From Planctomycetia bacterium (GTDB lineage Bacteria; Planctomycetota; Planctomycetia; Pirellulales; PNKZ01), in NCBI GenBank assembly GCA_021413845.1, contig JAIOPP010000080.1, positions 1-39,918 of the forward strand: a DNA stretch of 39,918 nt. Direction: 5' to 3'. Of this stretch, positions 25,878 to 34,960 are shown piece by piece; positions within the stretch are counted from its first letter, which is position 1, and each line of letters starts with the position of its first letter. A program made the translations under genes and the position numbers. The notes beneath the pieces were generated by a model. That model saw only the letters and a list, made by a program, of their open reading frames with translations, did no database searches and had not been told where the DNA came from.

Positions 25878-27020
25878 TTATTCTTCGTCGGGAGAGCCTT
25901 CGTCGTCGTCGCCCGGCTCTTTTTCGGCAGCGACCGCCAAGCCGGCGACCCCCGCCATGAGAACCTTCTGCCGCAATTCTTCCGTTAGTTCCGGATGCTC
26001 GTTGAGATAGGCTTTCGCCTTCTCGCGCCCTTGGGCGAGTTGCATGTCGCCGTAGCGGAACCAAGCACCCGCACGAACCACGATCTTTTGCAGAATCGCG
26101 AGGTCGAGGACGTCTCCTTCATAGCTGATGCCGTTGGTATGCATCATATCAAACTCGGCGAGCTTGAACGGAGGAGCGACCTTGTTTTTCACGACTTTCG
26201 TGCGAACCCGTTGGCCGACGACGTCTTCCCCTTCCTTGAGTTGGCCGATGCGGCGAACGTCGATCCGGCAGGAGCAATAGAACTTCAAGGCCCGACCGCC
26301 GGGGGTCGTTTCCGGGCTGCCGAACATCACGCCGATCTTCTCGCGGATCTGATTGATGAAGATCACGACCGTCTTGCTTTTGGAGATGCAGCCGGTGAGC
26401 TTCCGCATCGCTTGGCTCATGAGCCGGGCCTGCAAGCCGACGAACGAATCCCCCATTTCACCGTCGAGCTCCTTCTTCGGAACCAGCGCGGCGACCGAGT
26501 CGATGACGATCACATCCACGGCGTTGCTTTTGACGAGCATTTCCGTGATGTTCATCGCCTCTTCGCCGCTCGAAGGTTGGCTGACCAAGAGCGATTCCAA
26601 TTCCACGCCGAGCTTCTTAGCCCAACTCGGGTCGAGCGCATGTTCGGCGTCGATAAAGGCCGCGATTCCGCCCGTTTTTTGGGCCTGTGCGATCACGTGC
26701 AGAGCGATCGTCGTCTTGCCGCTCGATTCGGGGCCGAAGATTTCGATGATCCGTCCGCGCGGTAGCCCGCCGCCGCCCAGCGCAATGTCGAGCGAGAGGC
26801 TCCCGGTCGGGATGCATTCGATCTTCAGCAGGCTCTCGCCCCCCAAGGGCATGATCGTTCCTTCGCCGAACTCTTTTTCGATCTGCGAAAGGGTGTTTTT
26901 CAGGGTCGGGTTATTGCTGAGAAGGGTTTCCATCGCCGAGGCGGGGAGCTTCCCTTTGCTTCCCTTGGAACCGGCGTCTTTGTCTTTTTTGGCCATCTGA
27001 TTTTTCGTCGCGGTAACCAT
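25878..27020 (-). CDS. recA: RecA recombinase
   Basis: A 380-residue RecA, catalysing strand exchange and LexA-type co-cleavage. The Walker A motif GPESSGKT is at residues 96-103; Walker B ([14 protein letters not shown]) and the L2 loop region ([22 protein letters not shown]) are intact. The N-terminus is Lys/Gly/Ser-rich and longer than in E. coli. The ATG at 27020 has AGAGG 8 nt upstream, so it is preferred to the internal ATG at 26996. The acidic tail [11 protein letters not shown] is typical. It is followed closely by the HtrA-like gene. Confidence 0.97.
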   Translation of the reverse strand: MVTATKNQMAKKDKDAGSKGSKGKLPASAMETLLSNNPTLKNTLSQIEKEFGEGTIMPLGGESLLKIECIPTGSLSLDIALGGGGLPRGRIIEIFGPESSGKTTIALHVIAQAQKTGGIAAFIDAEHALDPSWAKKLGVELESLLVSQPSSGEEAMNITEMLVKSNAVDVIVIDSVAALVPKKELDGEMGDSFVGLQARLMSQAMRKLTGCISKSKTVVIFINQIREKIGVMFGSPETTPGGRALKFYCSCRIDVRRIGQLKEGEDVVGQRVRTKVVKNKVAPPFKLAEFDMMHTNGISYEGDVLDLAILQKIVVRAGAWFRYGDMQLAQGREKAKAYLNEHPELTEELRQKVLMAGVAGLAVAAEKEPGDDDEGSPDEE

Positions 27021-27106
27021 GGGGAAACCTCTCGCTTTGCTAGTAGGGGCCTAAAATCCAGCGGTTTAGGGCCGCTTGGGAAGGGTTAGAGGCCCGAGTG
27101 TGATGT

Positions 27107-27129
27107 ACTATACGCATGGATACTGTATC
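27107..27129 (-). promoter_or_regulatory. Candidate recA promoter and operator
   Basis: On the minus strand, TATAGT (plus 27107-27112) resembles a -10 box about 90 nt before the recA start. Just upstream, in the expected spacer, lies the perfect palindrome GATACxGTATC (27119-27129). Position between -10 and -35 suits a repressor such as LexA. Neither the E. coli CTG-N10-CAG nor the Gram-positive GAAC-N4-GTTC box is seen. Confidence 0.35.
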
Positions 27130-27440
27130 GACGTACACCGTGCCCGGCAAGAGATCTTTTTTCAGATTCGCGAGAAGTTCCTGGGGGTGAGGTTCGGGTT
27201 GTTGAAACGAGCGGAAAAGTCCGCCGAAACGGAGCCCGAACGCTAGCAAAACGGCGGCGGGTTTACCAATGGTTTTTTGGGGAAAACCGGAAGCTCGAAC
27301 GGCTCCGGGAATGCCGCCGGCGGGGCCGGCAACGAGCCCGGCGCGAGCGCGATCGACCTTGACGGCGGAGGCGCAATCCCAGTATTTCTGCCGCCGATTT
27401 CGGGGGTTTGGAAAACTGCGCACTCTTCGGAACGCTCATC
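27130..27440. other. Divergent gap recA / MBOAT
   Basis: About 310 bp with no supported gene. A minus-strand open frame crosses it (27040-27423) but overlaps the likely recA promoter and looks non-coding. Confidence 0.5.
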
Positions 27441-28940
27441 GTGCTCTTCAGTTCCTACACGTTCATCCTGCTGTTTCTACCGCTGACGCTCAGTGGTTTT
27501 TTCGCGGCCGGACGATTCGGGCGTAAGCCGGCGCTGCTCTGGTTGCTGGCCGCGTCGCTCTTTTTCTATGGGTATTGGAGCCCGCCGTTTCTGGCGCTGC
27601 TCGCCCTTTCCATGGCCTTCAACTACGGCATGGGACGGTCTCTCGAAGTCGGCAGCCTGACGGCCCGAACGCGCAAGCTTTTGTTGTACATCGCCGTCGG
27701 GGGCAACCTCGGCTTGCTCGGCTATTACAAGTATGCCGACTTCGCCTACGGCACGTTTTGTCGCTGGTCGGGCCACGAGTATTCGTCGCTCGGCATTCTC
27801 TTGCCGTTGGGCATTTCGTTCTTCACGTTTCAGCAAGTCGGCTACATCGTCGATCGTTATCGCAACGTCCACCTCGATTACGACCTGATCGACTACATGC
27901 TGTTCGTCGTCTATTTTCCGCAACTGATCGCGGGCCCGATCGTCAGCCATCGCGATATCATCCCGCAGTTTCATGATCCTGAGATTCTCCGCCCGCGCGC
28001 CGATCGGTTCGCGATCGGTTTGTCGATCTTCTTCGTCGGGTTGTTCAAGAAGTGCGTGGTGGCGGACGAGTTGGCGAGGTTCGTCGGTCCGGCATTCGCC
28101 ATGACCGCCGAAGGGACGACCCTGCCGATGTACGAAGCGTGGATCGCGCTGCTCGCATATACGTTTCAATTGTACTTCGATTTCTCCGGCTACTCCGATA
28201 TGGCGGTCGGCCTCGGTCGGACTTGCGGCTTGCAGATGCCGCTCAATTTCGATTCCCCTTACAAGGCCGTGAGCGTCATCGACTTTTGGCGGCGCTGGCA
28301 TATCACGTTGTCGCTGTTTCTCCGCGACCATTTGTATATTCCGCTCGGAGGCGGTCGTTGCGGAACCGCGCGACGCTATACGAATCTTTTTCTCACGATG
28401 CTCTTAGGCGGATTGTGGCATGGCGCAGGCTGGGGCTTCATCCTCTGGGGCGCGATGCATGGTGCGCTGCTGGTCGTGAACCATGCGTGGCGTGCCGTGC
28501 GCAAGGCGTGGCTGCCTTCGACCGTGTGGGACGCGCTCCCCTTTCGCTTGCTCGCGGGTGCCGTCACGTTTCTGTCCGTGAGCTTGGCCTGGGTGCTCTT
28601 TCGCGCCGGCGATCTCGACGCTGCGCTGCGCTATTTCACCGCGCTGTTTCAATTCCACGATCTTAGCTTCACGGCTCGTTTCGACGCCGCGAAGGCGTGG
28701 GGCTGGCTCTCCTTAGCGGCGTTCATCGTGTGGTGCGTGCCGAATACACATCAACTATTTCGCAGTCTGGAAGAAGCCTCGACGCGTCGCGCTACGCAAA
28801 GCGCCGACGAAGCGCTTCCGGCAGGCGGCATCTTGGCCTGGCGCTTCAGCCCGCTGCACGCCGGCGCGATTGCCCTACTCGCCATCGCGTCGCTGGTGAA
28901 CATGGGCCGGGTTCAAGAATTTCTTTACTTTCAGTTCTAA
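27441..28940 (+). CDS. MBOAT-family O-acyltransferase (AlgI-like)
   Basis: A 499-residue polytopic membrane protein. The GTG at 27441 gives VLFSSYTFILLFLPLTL, matching the usual MLFNSYxFxxFLP opening of AlgI-type proteins. Family motifs are clear: FGL-like PLGISFFTFQQVGYIVD, YFDFSGYSDMAVGLGR, NFDSPYKAVSVIDFWRRWHI and the catalytic-His region LLGGLWHGAGWGFILWG. Members move acetyl groups across the membrane to exopolysaccharides. The next gene encodes an SGNH-like protein, the usual partner that finishes the transfer. Together they probably O-acetylate an exported polysaccharide. Confidence 0.93.
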   Translation: MLFSSYTFILLFLPLTLSGFFAAGRFGRKPALLWLLAASLFFYGYWSPPFLALLALSMAFNYGMGRSLEVGSLTARTRKLLLYIAVGGNLGLLGYYKYADFAYGTFCRWSGHEYSSLGILLPLGISFFTFQQVGYIVDRYRNVHLDYDLIDYMLFVVYFPQLIAGPIVSHRDIIPQFHDPEILRPRADRFAIGLSIFFVGLFKKCVVADELARFVGPAFAMTAEGTTLPMYEAWIALLAYTFQLYFDFSGYSDMAVGLGRTCGLQMPLNFDSPYKAVSVIDFWRRWHITLSLFLRDHLYIPLGGGRCGTARRYTNLFLTMLLGGLWHGAGWGFILWGAMHGALLVVNHAWRAVRKAWLPSTVWDALPFRLLAGAVTFLSVSLAWVLFRAGDLDAALRYFTALFQFHDLSFTARFDAAKAWGWLSLAAFIVWCVPNTHQLFRSLEEASTRRATQSADEALPAGGILAWRFSPLHAGAIALLAIASLVNMGRVQEFLYFQF

Positions 28941-28994
28941 GTGCCTCGGCAAACCTAGCGCCCCGGCGCCGCTCTCGGGCTTGTGAATTCGATC

Positions 28995-30236
28995 ATGAAA
29001 TGCACTCCGCAAACGTATTTGAAAATCCTTGCGATCGGAGCGGTCTTCGTTCTCGGCGGCCTCGTGGCGCTGAACGTCGCCGCCGATCCGTACGGAGCAT
29101 ATCGCGGAGTCGCGCGGCTGGATCCGAACTCGCTGCAATTGAATTCGCGCGTGCTCGCCGCCGAGCGGGTCTTACAAACTCCGTGCGATACGCTGGTCGT
29201 GGGGACTTCGCGTGCCGAGGCGATCTATGCCGGCTCCCCACATTTCGACGGTCGTCCGACGTTGAACGCCTGCATTCGGGGCGCCTCGTTGGAAGAGCAG
29301 GGGCGGCTCGTCGAATACGCGTGCGAAACGAATCAACCTAAGCGCATTCTGTTTTGCACCGATTTCTTTCAGTACGCGGTTTCACACAAACCCGCCGGCG
29401 ACTACCACGCGTCGCGCCTCGCGCCGGGCCTCGCTACGTTCGATTATCATTGCGACAAACTGGTCGGACACGGCGCGCTGAAGCAATCGTGGAAGATCGT
29501 TCGTTCGCCGTCGTTTTCCGTGTTCGCCGCCGCTGCTCCGCGCGCGTTGCATCCTTACGAGCCGTTAAGCGGAGGGGCCGTGATTCCCGTCTTCGCCGGG
29601 ACGCGGCGCGGTTATTTCGAAGGGGATTTGAATACTTATCTTTCCGTGAAAGGCTACTACGGCCGCTACATCTACTCCCCGGAGCGCGTGAAAGAATTTC
29701 GCAGCGCGGTGCGAGCGGCCTTGGCGAACGATGTCGAATTGATCGTCGCGATCTTGCCCGTGCATGCCGTGGAATTGGAATCGCTGCGCGCGGCCGGCCT
29801 GTGGAATACGTTCGAGCGTTGGAAGCAAGACCTCGCGGTCGTCTGTCGCGAGGAAGGAGCGGCGAAGAGTTCCGCCGCCGTGCCCGTCTGGGATTTCACC
29901 GGCTACTCGTTGCAGCGCGGCGAAGCGATCCCTACGGTCGAGAGCGCGGCGAATATGCAGTACTTCATCAACGGCTCCCACTGTACGGTGGCGTTAGGAG
30001 AACTTGTGCTCCAGCGCATCTTCCACGAACCGCATTCCGACGATACGTTTGCCGGGCGCCTCGATCGGGTCGATCTTGCTCGGCACCTCGCGGCGATTCG
30101 TGAAGACCGCGAGCAATGGGTACGGTCGAATCGTGCGGAATTCGAAAACGTTCGGCAAATCGCGAAGGCCCATCAGAACCTCGTCGACGATGCGCCGGTT
30201 CTCGTTGCTGCCGAGAGTGCGGCAGCGCGTCGCTAA
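28995..30236 (+). CDS. SGNH-like partner of the MBOAT acyltransferase
   Basis: A 413-residue protein with an N-terminal membrane anchor or signal (ILAIGAVFVLGGLVALNVAA). The G-x-S element VVGTSRAEAIY and the late NGSHCTVALGELVLQR resemble the Ser and His blocks of AlgJ/AlgX/DUF1574-type SGNH proteins. The ATG at 28995 is chosen over the GTG at 28983. It follows the MBOAT gene by ~54 nt in the same direction. By analogy with alginate acetylation it would transfer the acyl group onto the polymer outside the membrane. Substrate is unknown. Confidence 0.75.
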   Translation: MKCTPQTYLKILAIGAVFVLGGLVALNVAADPYGAYRGVARLDPNSLQLNSRVLAAERVLQTPCDTLVVGTSRAEAIYAGSPHFDGRPTLNACIRGASLEEQGRLVEYACETNQPKRILFCTDFFQYAVSHKPAGDYHASRLAPGLATFDYHCDKLVGHGALKQSWKIVRSPSFSVFAAAAPRALHPYEPLSGGAVIPVFAGTRRGYFEGDLNTYLSVKGYYGRYIYSPERVKEFRSAVRAALANDVELIVAILPVHAVELESLRAAGLWNTFERWKQDLAVVCREEGAAKSSAAVPVWDFTGYSLQRGEAIPTVESAANMQYFINGSHCTVALGELVLQRIFHEPHSDDTFAGRLDRVDLARHLAAIREDREQWVRSNRAEFENVRQIAKAHQNLVDDAPVLVAAESAAARR

Positions 30237-30245
30237 GTAACGTTG

Positions 30246-30827
30246 TTACTTGCCGCTTAGCTCCGCCGTATGCAGTGCGTCGTAGACCGGGCCGCTGCGG
30301 CGTGGGTCGCTGGCGTAAAGCGATATGTCGCAGACATCCGTCACGCCGCCGTGAAAGTCTTTCAGCGCTGCGAGGCGAGCCGCGAGATCGTCGAACACTC
30401 CTTGTTCGCTGTCTTGCACGCGCCCGATCGTCAGGTGCGGCTTGAAGGCCCGTTCTTCCGAGCGGTAGCCGAGCGGCCGCAGTCGGGCGTCGAGCTTCGC
30501 GTGGAGGTCCATGATCTCTTCGGCTCCGCGCAAGAGCCCGAGCCAGAGCGTGCGGGCGAAGCGGGGATCGGGAAACGCTCCGACTCCGCCTGCCTCGATG
30601 TCGAACGGCGCGATGTCGTCGGCCACGGCATCGAGCGCCTTGCAGAGTTCCGGCAGGTCCATCTCGTCGACGTTGCCGAGGAACTTCAGAGTCAGATGCA
30701 AGTACTTCGTTTCGACCCACTTCACGCGGGCCTCGGCGGCCGAAAGCTCGGTGATGAGCTTTTGAACCCGACCCGTGATCGAGGGGGATAGCTCGATGGC
30801 GATAAACATCCGGAGGCGACGCGACAT
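30246..30827 (-). CDS. thpR: RNA 2',3'-cyclic phosphodiesterase (LigT/2H family)
   Basis: A 193-residue 2H phosphoesterase. Both HxTx motifs are present: His44 in HLTLKFLGN and His131 in HLTIGRV. The N-terminus MFIAIELSP is the family start, so the ATG at 30809 is an alternative to 30827. The enzyme opens 2',3'-cyclic phosphates of RNA ends. It converges on the SGNH-like gene with a 9-bp gap. Confidence 0.93.
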   Translation of the reverse strand: MSRRLRMFIAIELSPSITGRVQKLITELSAAEARVKWVETKYLHLTLKFLGNVDEMDLPELCKALDAVADDIAPFDIEAGGVGAFPDPRFARTLWLGLLRGAEEIMDLHAKLDARLRPLGYRSEERAFKPHLTIGRVQDSEQGVFDDLAARLAALKDFHGGVTDVCDISLYASDPRRSGPVYDALHTAELSGK

Positions 30828-30910
30828 AAAACGGTAACACTATTAGCTGGATAAGAATTAACGACGATCGAGCCTAAGGGTACGTGGGCGGGGTTGGCAA
30901 GGGGCGCGGA

Positions 30911-31006
30911 AAACCAGAAACTAGAAGGCTGAAACCAGAAAAGAGGAGGTCAGGCCCAATCCCGGCCCTCTCATTTCTGGTTTCTAGTTTCTGCCTTCTA
31001 GTTTCC
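30911..31006. repeat. Inverted repeat with TTTCTGG/TTTCTAG units upstream of a PQQ gene
   Basis: The left arm (30911-30942, aaccagaaactagaaggc...) and right arm (30973-31006, tttctggtttctag...ccttctagttt) are imperfect inverted copies and can form a hairpin of about 25 bp. The right arm lies 15 nt upstream of the ATG at 31022 and is pyrimidine-rich on the coding strand, like the heptamer arrays elsewhere. Confidence 0.7.
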
Positions 31007-31021
31007 CTTGAGGTTTTCGTG

Positions 31022-32407
31022 ATGCGTCGTTCTTTCGTTCTGGTCGCGGTCGTTTGTTTCGGAATCGCCGGAGCCGGCTTCGTTTCGCTGGTTGCGCAAG
31101 CCAAGGCGCCGGCCGGCGTGCAACTGCCGGACAATGAATGGCCGCAATGGCGCGGGCCGCGCCGCGATGCTGTTTCGACCGACACCGGGCTCTTGCAAGA
31201 GTGGCCCGAGACGGGGCCGAAGCTGGCTTGGAAGGCGACCGGCCTGGGGGGTGGTTTCTCCAGCCTCGCAATCACCGGGGGCAAAATCTACACGATGGGC
31301 GACATCCTTCCACCGCCGCCGGCCGATGCTCCGCCGGTCGATCCTAAAGAGAAGAAAAAAGGAGGCGCGCCGACCGGTAAGCAATACGTCGTCGCCCTCG
31401 ACGGCACCGACGGTCATGAACTCTGGCGCACGCAGATCGGCCTGTCGTTCGAGCAGACCGGCTACCTCGGGCCACGCTGCACACCGACCGTCGACGGCGA
31501 TCGGGTCTACGCGCTCGGCACCGACGGCGACCTGCTTTGCCTCGACGCCGCGACCGGCAAGATCATCTTCTCGAAGAACCTCAAAACCGACTTCGGCGGC
31601 AAGATGATGTCGGGCTGGGCCTATAGCGAATCGCCGACGATCGACGGCGACAAGCTCGTCGTCACGCCGGGCGGCACCGACGCCGGGATCGTGGCGCTCG
31701 ACAAGAAGACGGGCAAGGAAATCTGGCGCTCGAAGCTCACGATCGCAGGAGAAAACGGCAAGGACGGCGCGGCCTATGCGTCGATCGTCGTTTCGACCGG
31801 AGCCGGCGTGAAGCAATACGTCACGATCGTCGGCCGAGGCTGCGTCGGCATCGACGCCGAAACCGGCAAGCAACTTTGGAGCTACAACCGGATCGCCAAC
31901 CCGACGGCGAACATTCCGACGCCGATCGTGCGCGACGACTATGTGTTCTGCACGACCGGCTACGGCGGCGGCGGGGCGGCGCTCTTGAAGCTCGTGAAAG
32001 ACGGCGACGGTCTCAAAGCCGAAGAAGTTTGGTATACGCCGGCCAAGGAATTCCAAAACCATCACGGCGGCGTCGTGCTCGTCGGCGACTATCTCTACTG
32101 CGGCAACGGCCACAACAAGGGCTTTCCGATCTGCGTCGAGTTCCTCACCGGCAAGACGGTCTGGGACGGCGGGCGTGGGCCGGGCTCCGGTTCGGCGGCG
32201 GTCGTGGCGGCCGATGGTCAACTTTATTTCCGCTACCAAGATGCCGTGGTCGCGCTGATCGAACTCTCGCCGGCCGGCTACAAGCTCAACGGCACGTTCA
32301 AGATCCCCGACTCCGAAAGCCCGAGCTGGCAACATCCGGTCGTTCTCGGCGGGAAGCTGTATCTGCGCGAGCAAGATAATTTGTTTGTTTACGATGTGAA
32401 GAAGTAG
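31022..32407 (+). CDS. Secreted PQQ-type beta-propeller protein (BamB-like)
   Basis: A 461-residue protein. The ATG at 31022 with TTGAGG upstream gives a clean signal peptide (FVLVAVVCFGIAGAGFVSL). The propeller starts with EWPQWRGPRRDAVSTDTGLL, a planctomycete hallmark, followed by PQQ/quinoprotein-type blades such as VALDGTDGHELWRTQIG, LCLDAATGKIIFSKNL and VGIDAETGKQLWSYN. No heme or catalytic acid of a true dehydrogenase is evident, so a binding or scaffolding role is more likely. It is a paralogue of the protein at 37629, with the same ending (KLYLREQDNLFVYDVK). Confidence 0.88.
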   Translation: MRRSFVLVAVVCFGIAGAGFVSLVAQAKAPAGVQLPDNEWPQWRGPRRDAVSTDTGLLQEWPETGPKLAWKATGLGGGFSSLAITGGKIYTMGDILPPPPADAPPVDPKEKKKGGAPTGKQYVVALDGTDGHELWRTQIGLSFEQTGYLGPRCTPTVDGDRVYALGTDGDLLCLDAATGKIIFSKNLKTDFGGKMMSGWAYSESPTIDGDKLVVTPGGTDAGIVALDKKTGKEIWRSKLTIAGENGKDGAAYASIVVSTGAGVKQYVTIVGRGCVGIDAETGKQLWSYNRIANPTANIPTPIVRDDYVFCTTGYGGGGAALLKLVKDGDGLKAEEVWYTPAKEFQNHHGGVVLVGDYLYCGNGHNKGFPICVEFLTGKTVWDGGRGPGSGSAAVVAADGQLYFRYQDAVVALIELSPAGYKLNGTFKIPDSESPSWQHPVVLGGKLYLREQDNLFVYDVKK

Positions 32408-32530
32408 TGGGCAGTGGTCGGTTGTCAGTGGTCGGTGATCAGTTGATGGAGACGTCGATATCAGGCGGTTTGCCGTGTCGGCCGGCTCTCGCATCGCGCT
32501 TCATGAGGCGTTAAGCTCTACGCCGCATCC

Positions 32531-32567
32531 ACCACGAACCAAGAACCACGAACCAAGAACCACGACC
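32531..32567 (+). repeat. 14-bp tandem repeat upstream of the SDR gene
   Basis: Two full copies and a partial copy of ACCACGAACCAAGA lie directly before the SDR start codon at 32576. Another simple repeat (cagtggtcggt) occurs at about 32411-32445. The intergenic stretch 32408-32575 holds no gene. Confidence 0.75.
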
Positions 32568-32575
32568 GTTTTCTC

Positions 32576-33385
32576 ATGGATCTCAAACTTAAAGGTAAAG
32601 TCGCCATCGTTACCGGCGGCGCTAGCGGCATCGGGCGGGCCATCGCTGCCGGGTTCGCGGCCGAAGGGGCGCGCGTCGCCTTGTGGGACATGGCCCGTAA
32701 CGTCGCGGAGCAGGCCGCGCAACTCGCTGCGCAATTCGCGACGAACGTGATCGGCTGCACGGTCGACGTCACTAAGCCCGACACGATCACGACGGCGCTC
32801 GCAGCGACGGAAGCCGCGCTCGGCCCGGTGGAGCATGTCGTGCATGCCGCGGCGATCGGCTCCGGCAAGTTCGGCTTTCCGTTCACGAACCTCGCGGCTT
32901 CGGACTGGCCGCGCGTGCTCGAAGTGAACATCATGGGGATGACGCATGTGGCCCATGCCCTTGCGCCGCGCATGGTCGAGCGCCGCTCGGGCACGTTCCT
33001 GTTCATCGCTTCGGTTGCCGGCCAAATCGGTTCGCCGACCGATCCGCCTTACAGTGCGTCGAAGGCGGCAAACATCAACTTCGCGCAGTGCATGGCGAAG
33101 GATCTCGCGAAGTACGGCGTGCGCGTGAACACGATTTGTCCCGGCATGGTGCAGACGCCGCTCAACCGCGGCGTGTGGCAAGCGTGGCACGATGCGCAGC
33201 CGGCCGACCTGCGACGAAGCTACGAAGAATGGGGCGGCGACAAAGTGAAGAACATCGTGCCGCTCGGCCGGTGGCAAAGTCCGGAAGACATCGCCGATAT
33301 GGCGGTGTTTTTGTCGAGTGATCGGTCGAAGGAAGTCACGGGCCAGACGATCAACGTCGACGGCGGCTTCGTGATGCACTGGTAG
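32576..33385 (+). CDS. Short-chain dehydrogenase/reductase
   Basis: A 269-residue classical SDR. The cofactor motif TGGASGIGRA, the DV at the end of strand 3 (CTVDVTK), the catalytic Tyr and Lys in YSASKAAN and the preceding Ser (IASVAG) are present. The usual NNAG is HAAAIGSG here, a variation. The C-terminus VTGQTINVDGGFVMHW is normal. The substrate cannot be told; there is no pathway context. No ribosome site is seen; the start follows the tandem repeat. Confidence 0.88.
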   Translation: MDLKLKGKVAIVTGGASGIGRAIAAGFAAEGARVALWDMARNVAEQAAQLAAQFATNVIGCTVDVTKPDTITTALAATEAALGPVEHVVHAAAIGSGKFGFPFTNLAASDWPRVLEVNIMGMTHVAHALAPRMVERRSGTFLFIASVAGQIGSPTDPPYSASKAANINFAQCMAKDLAKYGVRVNTICPGMVQTPLNRGVWQAWHDAQPADLRRSYEEWGGDKVKNIVPLGRWQSPEDIADMAVFLSSDRSKEVTGQTINVDGGFVMHW

Positions 33386-33409
33386 TCGCGCAACTGCTTA
33401 TGGTGCAGT

Positions 33410-34732
33410 TTAATTCTTGATCGTCGTCACGTCATCGATTGCGACGAAGCCGCTCGAACCCACCGTCGCGTCGCCGCTGGTTCGCTTGCGGTTTCGCCGT
33501 TCGATCTCGGCTTGCGCCGGCACGGTATACGTCAGCCCGCCGTCGTAAGCTCCGAAGTCGTTGAACGCGAACCACTTCACCAAGCGATACGCCCAGCTTC
33601 GCTCCGGCACTTCTTGGCCCGGCATATATTGCGACGGGCGACACTCCATCGCGTCGAGTTCCGCGAGCGCGGTCCCTCGGGCCGTCGTGTCGCGGGCCCC
33701 GTGTTTCACGACGAGTTCTTGCAGCAAGTCCGGTCGTTCTAGCACGATGCAGCCGCGCGTGGCCGAGGCGGCGAGCTTGCGAAAGTCGCGTAAAAACTCC
33801 GAACCGCCGATCGATTCCTTCAGCGGCCGCGCGTCGTGGATCGATTCTTTGGCAAACTGAATGATCGGACACGGCTCGATGTCGCCCCACGGGCCGACGT
33901 GGTGCGTGAACCCGGTGGCTGCCGGGCAGAGAGCCTTTCCCGCACCGTCGTAATAGGCGTCGACCACGGCGATCGGCTTCGTCGCGCGCGTGTTGACGAC
34001 GAACTCGCGCACGCGGCGCTGTTGCTCCGGCGTCAGGCAAAGCTCCGGATGCGGCTCGGGTCCGACCGCGCGATAGGTGTGGTACCACATATACAGGGCA
34101 CCCATCTCGATGAGCTTGTCGACCCAGCGCTCGGTGAGCAGGTCGTCGATGTTCGTCGCGCAGAGACTCGTGCAGACACCTGTAAGGAGCTTGTTCCGCA
34201 AGCAAGCCTGCAACCCTTCGAGCGTGCGGCTATAAACTTCCGGCCGGCCGCGGCGCACGTCGCTGATGATCTCCGTTCCCTCGATGCTCACGAGCGGAGT
34301 GACGTTGCCGGCCTTGCGCAACCGCTTGGCGACTTCATCGGTGATGAGTTGGCCGTTGGTGAAGACTTGGAAATAGCAGTCGGGATGTCGCTCGAACAGT
34401 TCCAAGATCTCCGGATGCATAAACGGCTCGCCGCCGAGAATGCCGAAGAAGCTGTTGCCCATCTCCTTCGACTCGGCGATCACGCGGTCGAGCGCCGGAA
34501 TGTCGATCGTGTGCTGCTTGGCAGCGACGTCGACCCAGCAACCTTGGCAGCGAAGATTGCAGCTGTTGATGATCGAAAGATACAGGAACGGCGGAAAGAA
34601 CTCCCCTCGCTTGAGCCGGCGCTTGTGCATCCAAATCGCTCGAGCCCCTTTGACCCCCATATTCCAAACGAGTTTCCACACTAACCGTTTGTCGGTTTCA
34701 AGGAGCGCGCGGCGGGCCATGCGGAGGTACAT
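33410..34732 (-). CDS. Radical SAM protein with a long C-terminal extension
   Basis: A 440-residue radical SAM enzyme. The cluster motif CxxxCxxC is Cys58, Cys62, Cys65 (INSCNLRCQGCWVD). GILGGEPFMHPEI and VSIEGTEIISDVRRG are typical. A second Cys set (KALCPAATGF, DIEPCPII, TRGCIVLE) suggests a SPASM-like or other auxiliary site. The last ~60 residues (SWAYRLVKWFAFNDFGAYDG) are basic and unrecognised. The pathway is unknown; neighbours give no peptide or cofactor context. The ATG at 34732 lacks a ribosome site and is preceded by a heptamer array. Confidence 0.85.
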   Translation of the reverse strand: MYLRMARRALLETDKRLVWKLVWNMGVKGARAIWMHKRRLKRGEFFPPFLYLSIINSCNLRCQGCWVDVAAKQHTIDIPALDRVIAESKEMGNSFFGILGGEPFMHPEILELFERHPDCYFQVFTNGQLITDEVAKRLRKAGNVTPLVSIEGTEIISDVRRGRPEVYSRTLEGLQACLRNKLLTGVCTSLCATNIDDLLTERWVDKLIEMGALYMWYHTYRAVGPEPHPELCLTPEQQRRVREFVVNTRATKPIAVVDAYYDGAGKALCPAATGFTHHVGPWGDIEPCPIIQFAKESIHDARPLKESIGGSEFLRDFRKLAASATRGCIVLERPDLLQELVVKHGARDTTARGTALAELDAMECRPSQYMPGQEVPERSWAYRLVKWFAFNDFGAYDGGLTYTVPAQAEIERRNRKRTSGDATVGSSGFVAIDDVTTIKN

Positions 34733-34757
34733 AGGAGCGGGAAGGGGTCAGGGGAAA

Positions 34758-34918
34758 GTCAGAAGTCAGAAGTCAGAAGTCAGAAGTCAGAAGTCAGAAG
34801 TCAGAAGTCAGAAGTCAGAAGTCAGAAGTCAGAAGTCAGAAGGCAGAAGTCAGAAGGCAGAAGTCAGAAGGCAGAAGTCAGAAGGCAGAAGGCAGAAGGC
34901 AGAAGTCAGAAGGCAGAA
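34758..34918 (-). repeat. Array of 23 heptamers (GTCAGAA / GGCAGAA)
   Basis: Exactly 161 bp, 23 units of 7 bp. The first twelve are GTCAGAA; units 13, 15, 17, 19, 20, 21 and 23 are GGCAGAA, mostly alternating. On the coding strand of the radical SAM gene it reads TTCTGAC and TTCTGCC. It ends about 25 nt upstream of that gene's start. It is followed on the other side by ttttgcattttgcattttt (~34944-34962), as in the fabD-fabG spacer. Unit number could vary by slippage. Confidence 0.95.
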
Positions 34919-34960
34919 CGCCGGACGCAAGCGAGCTTCCACGTTTTGCATTTTGCATTT

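Noticed and set aside
27040-27423. 127-residue minus-strand open frame between recA and the MBOAT gene
   Set aside because: No recognisable motif or ribosome site, and it covers the likely recA promoter.
34758-34918. CRISPR array
   Set aside because: Units are 7 bp and contiguous with no spacers; it is a tandem heptamer repeat and there are no cas genes.
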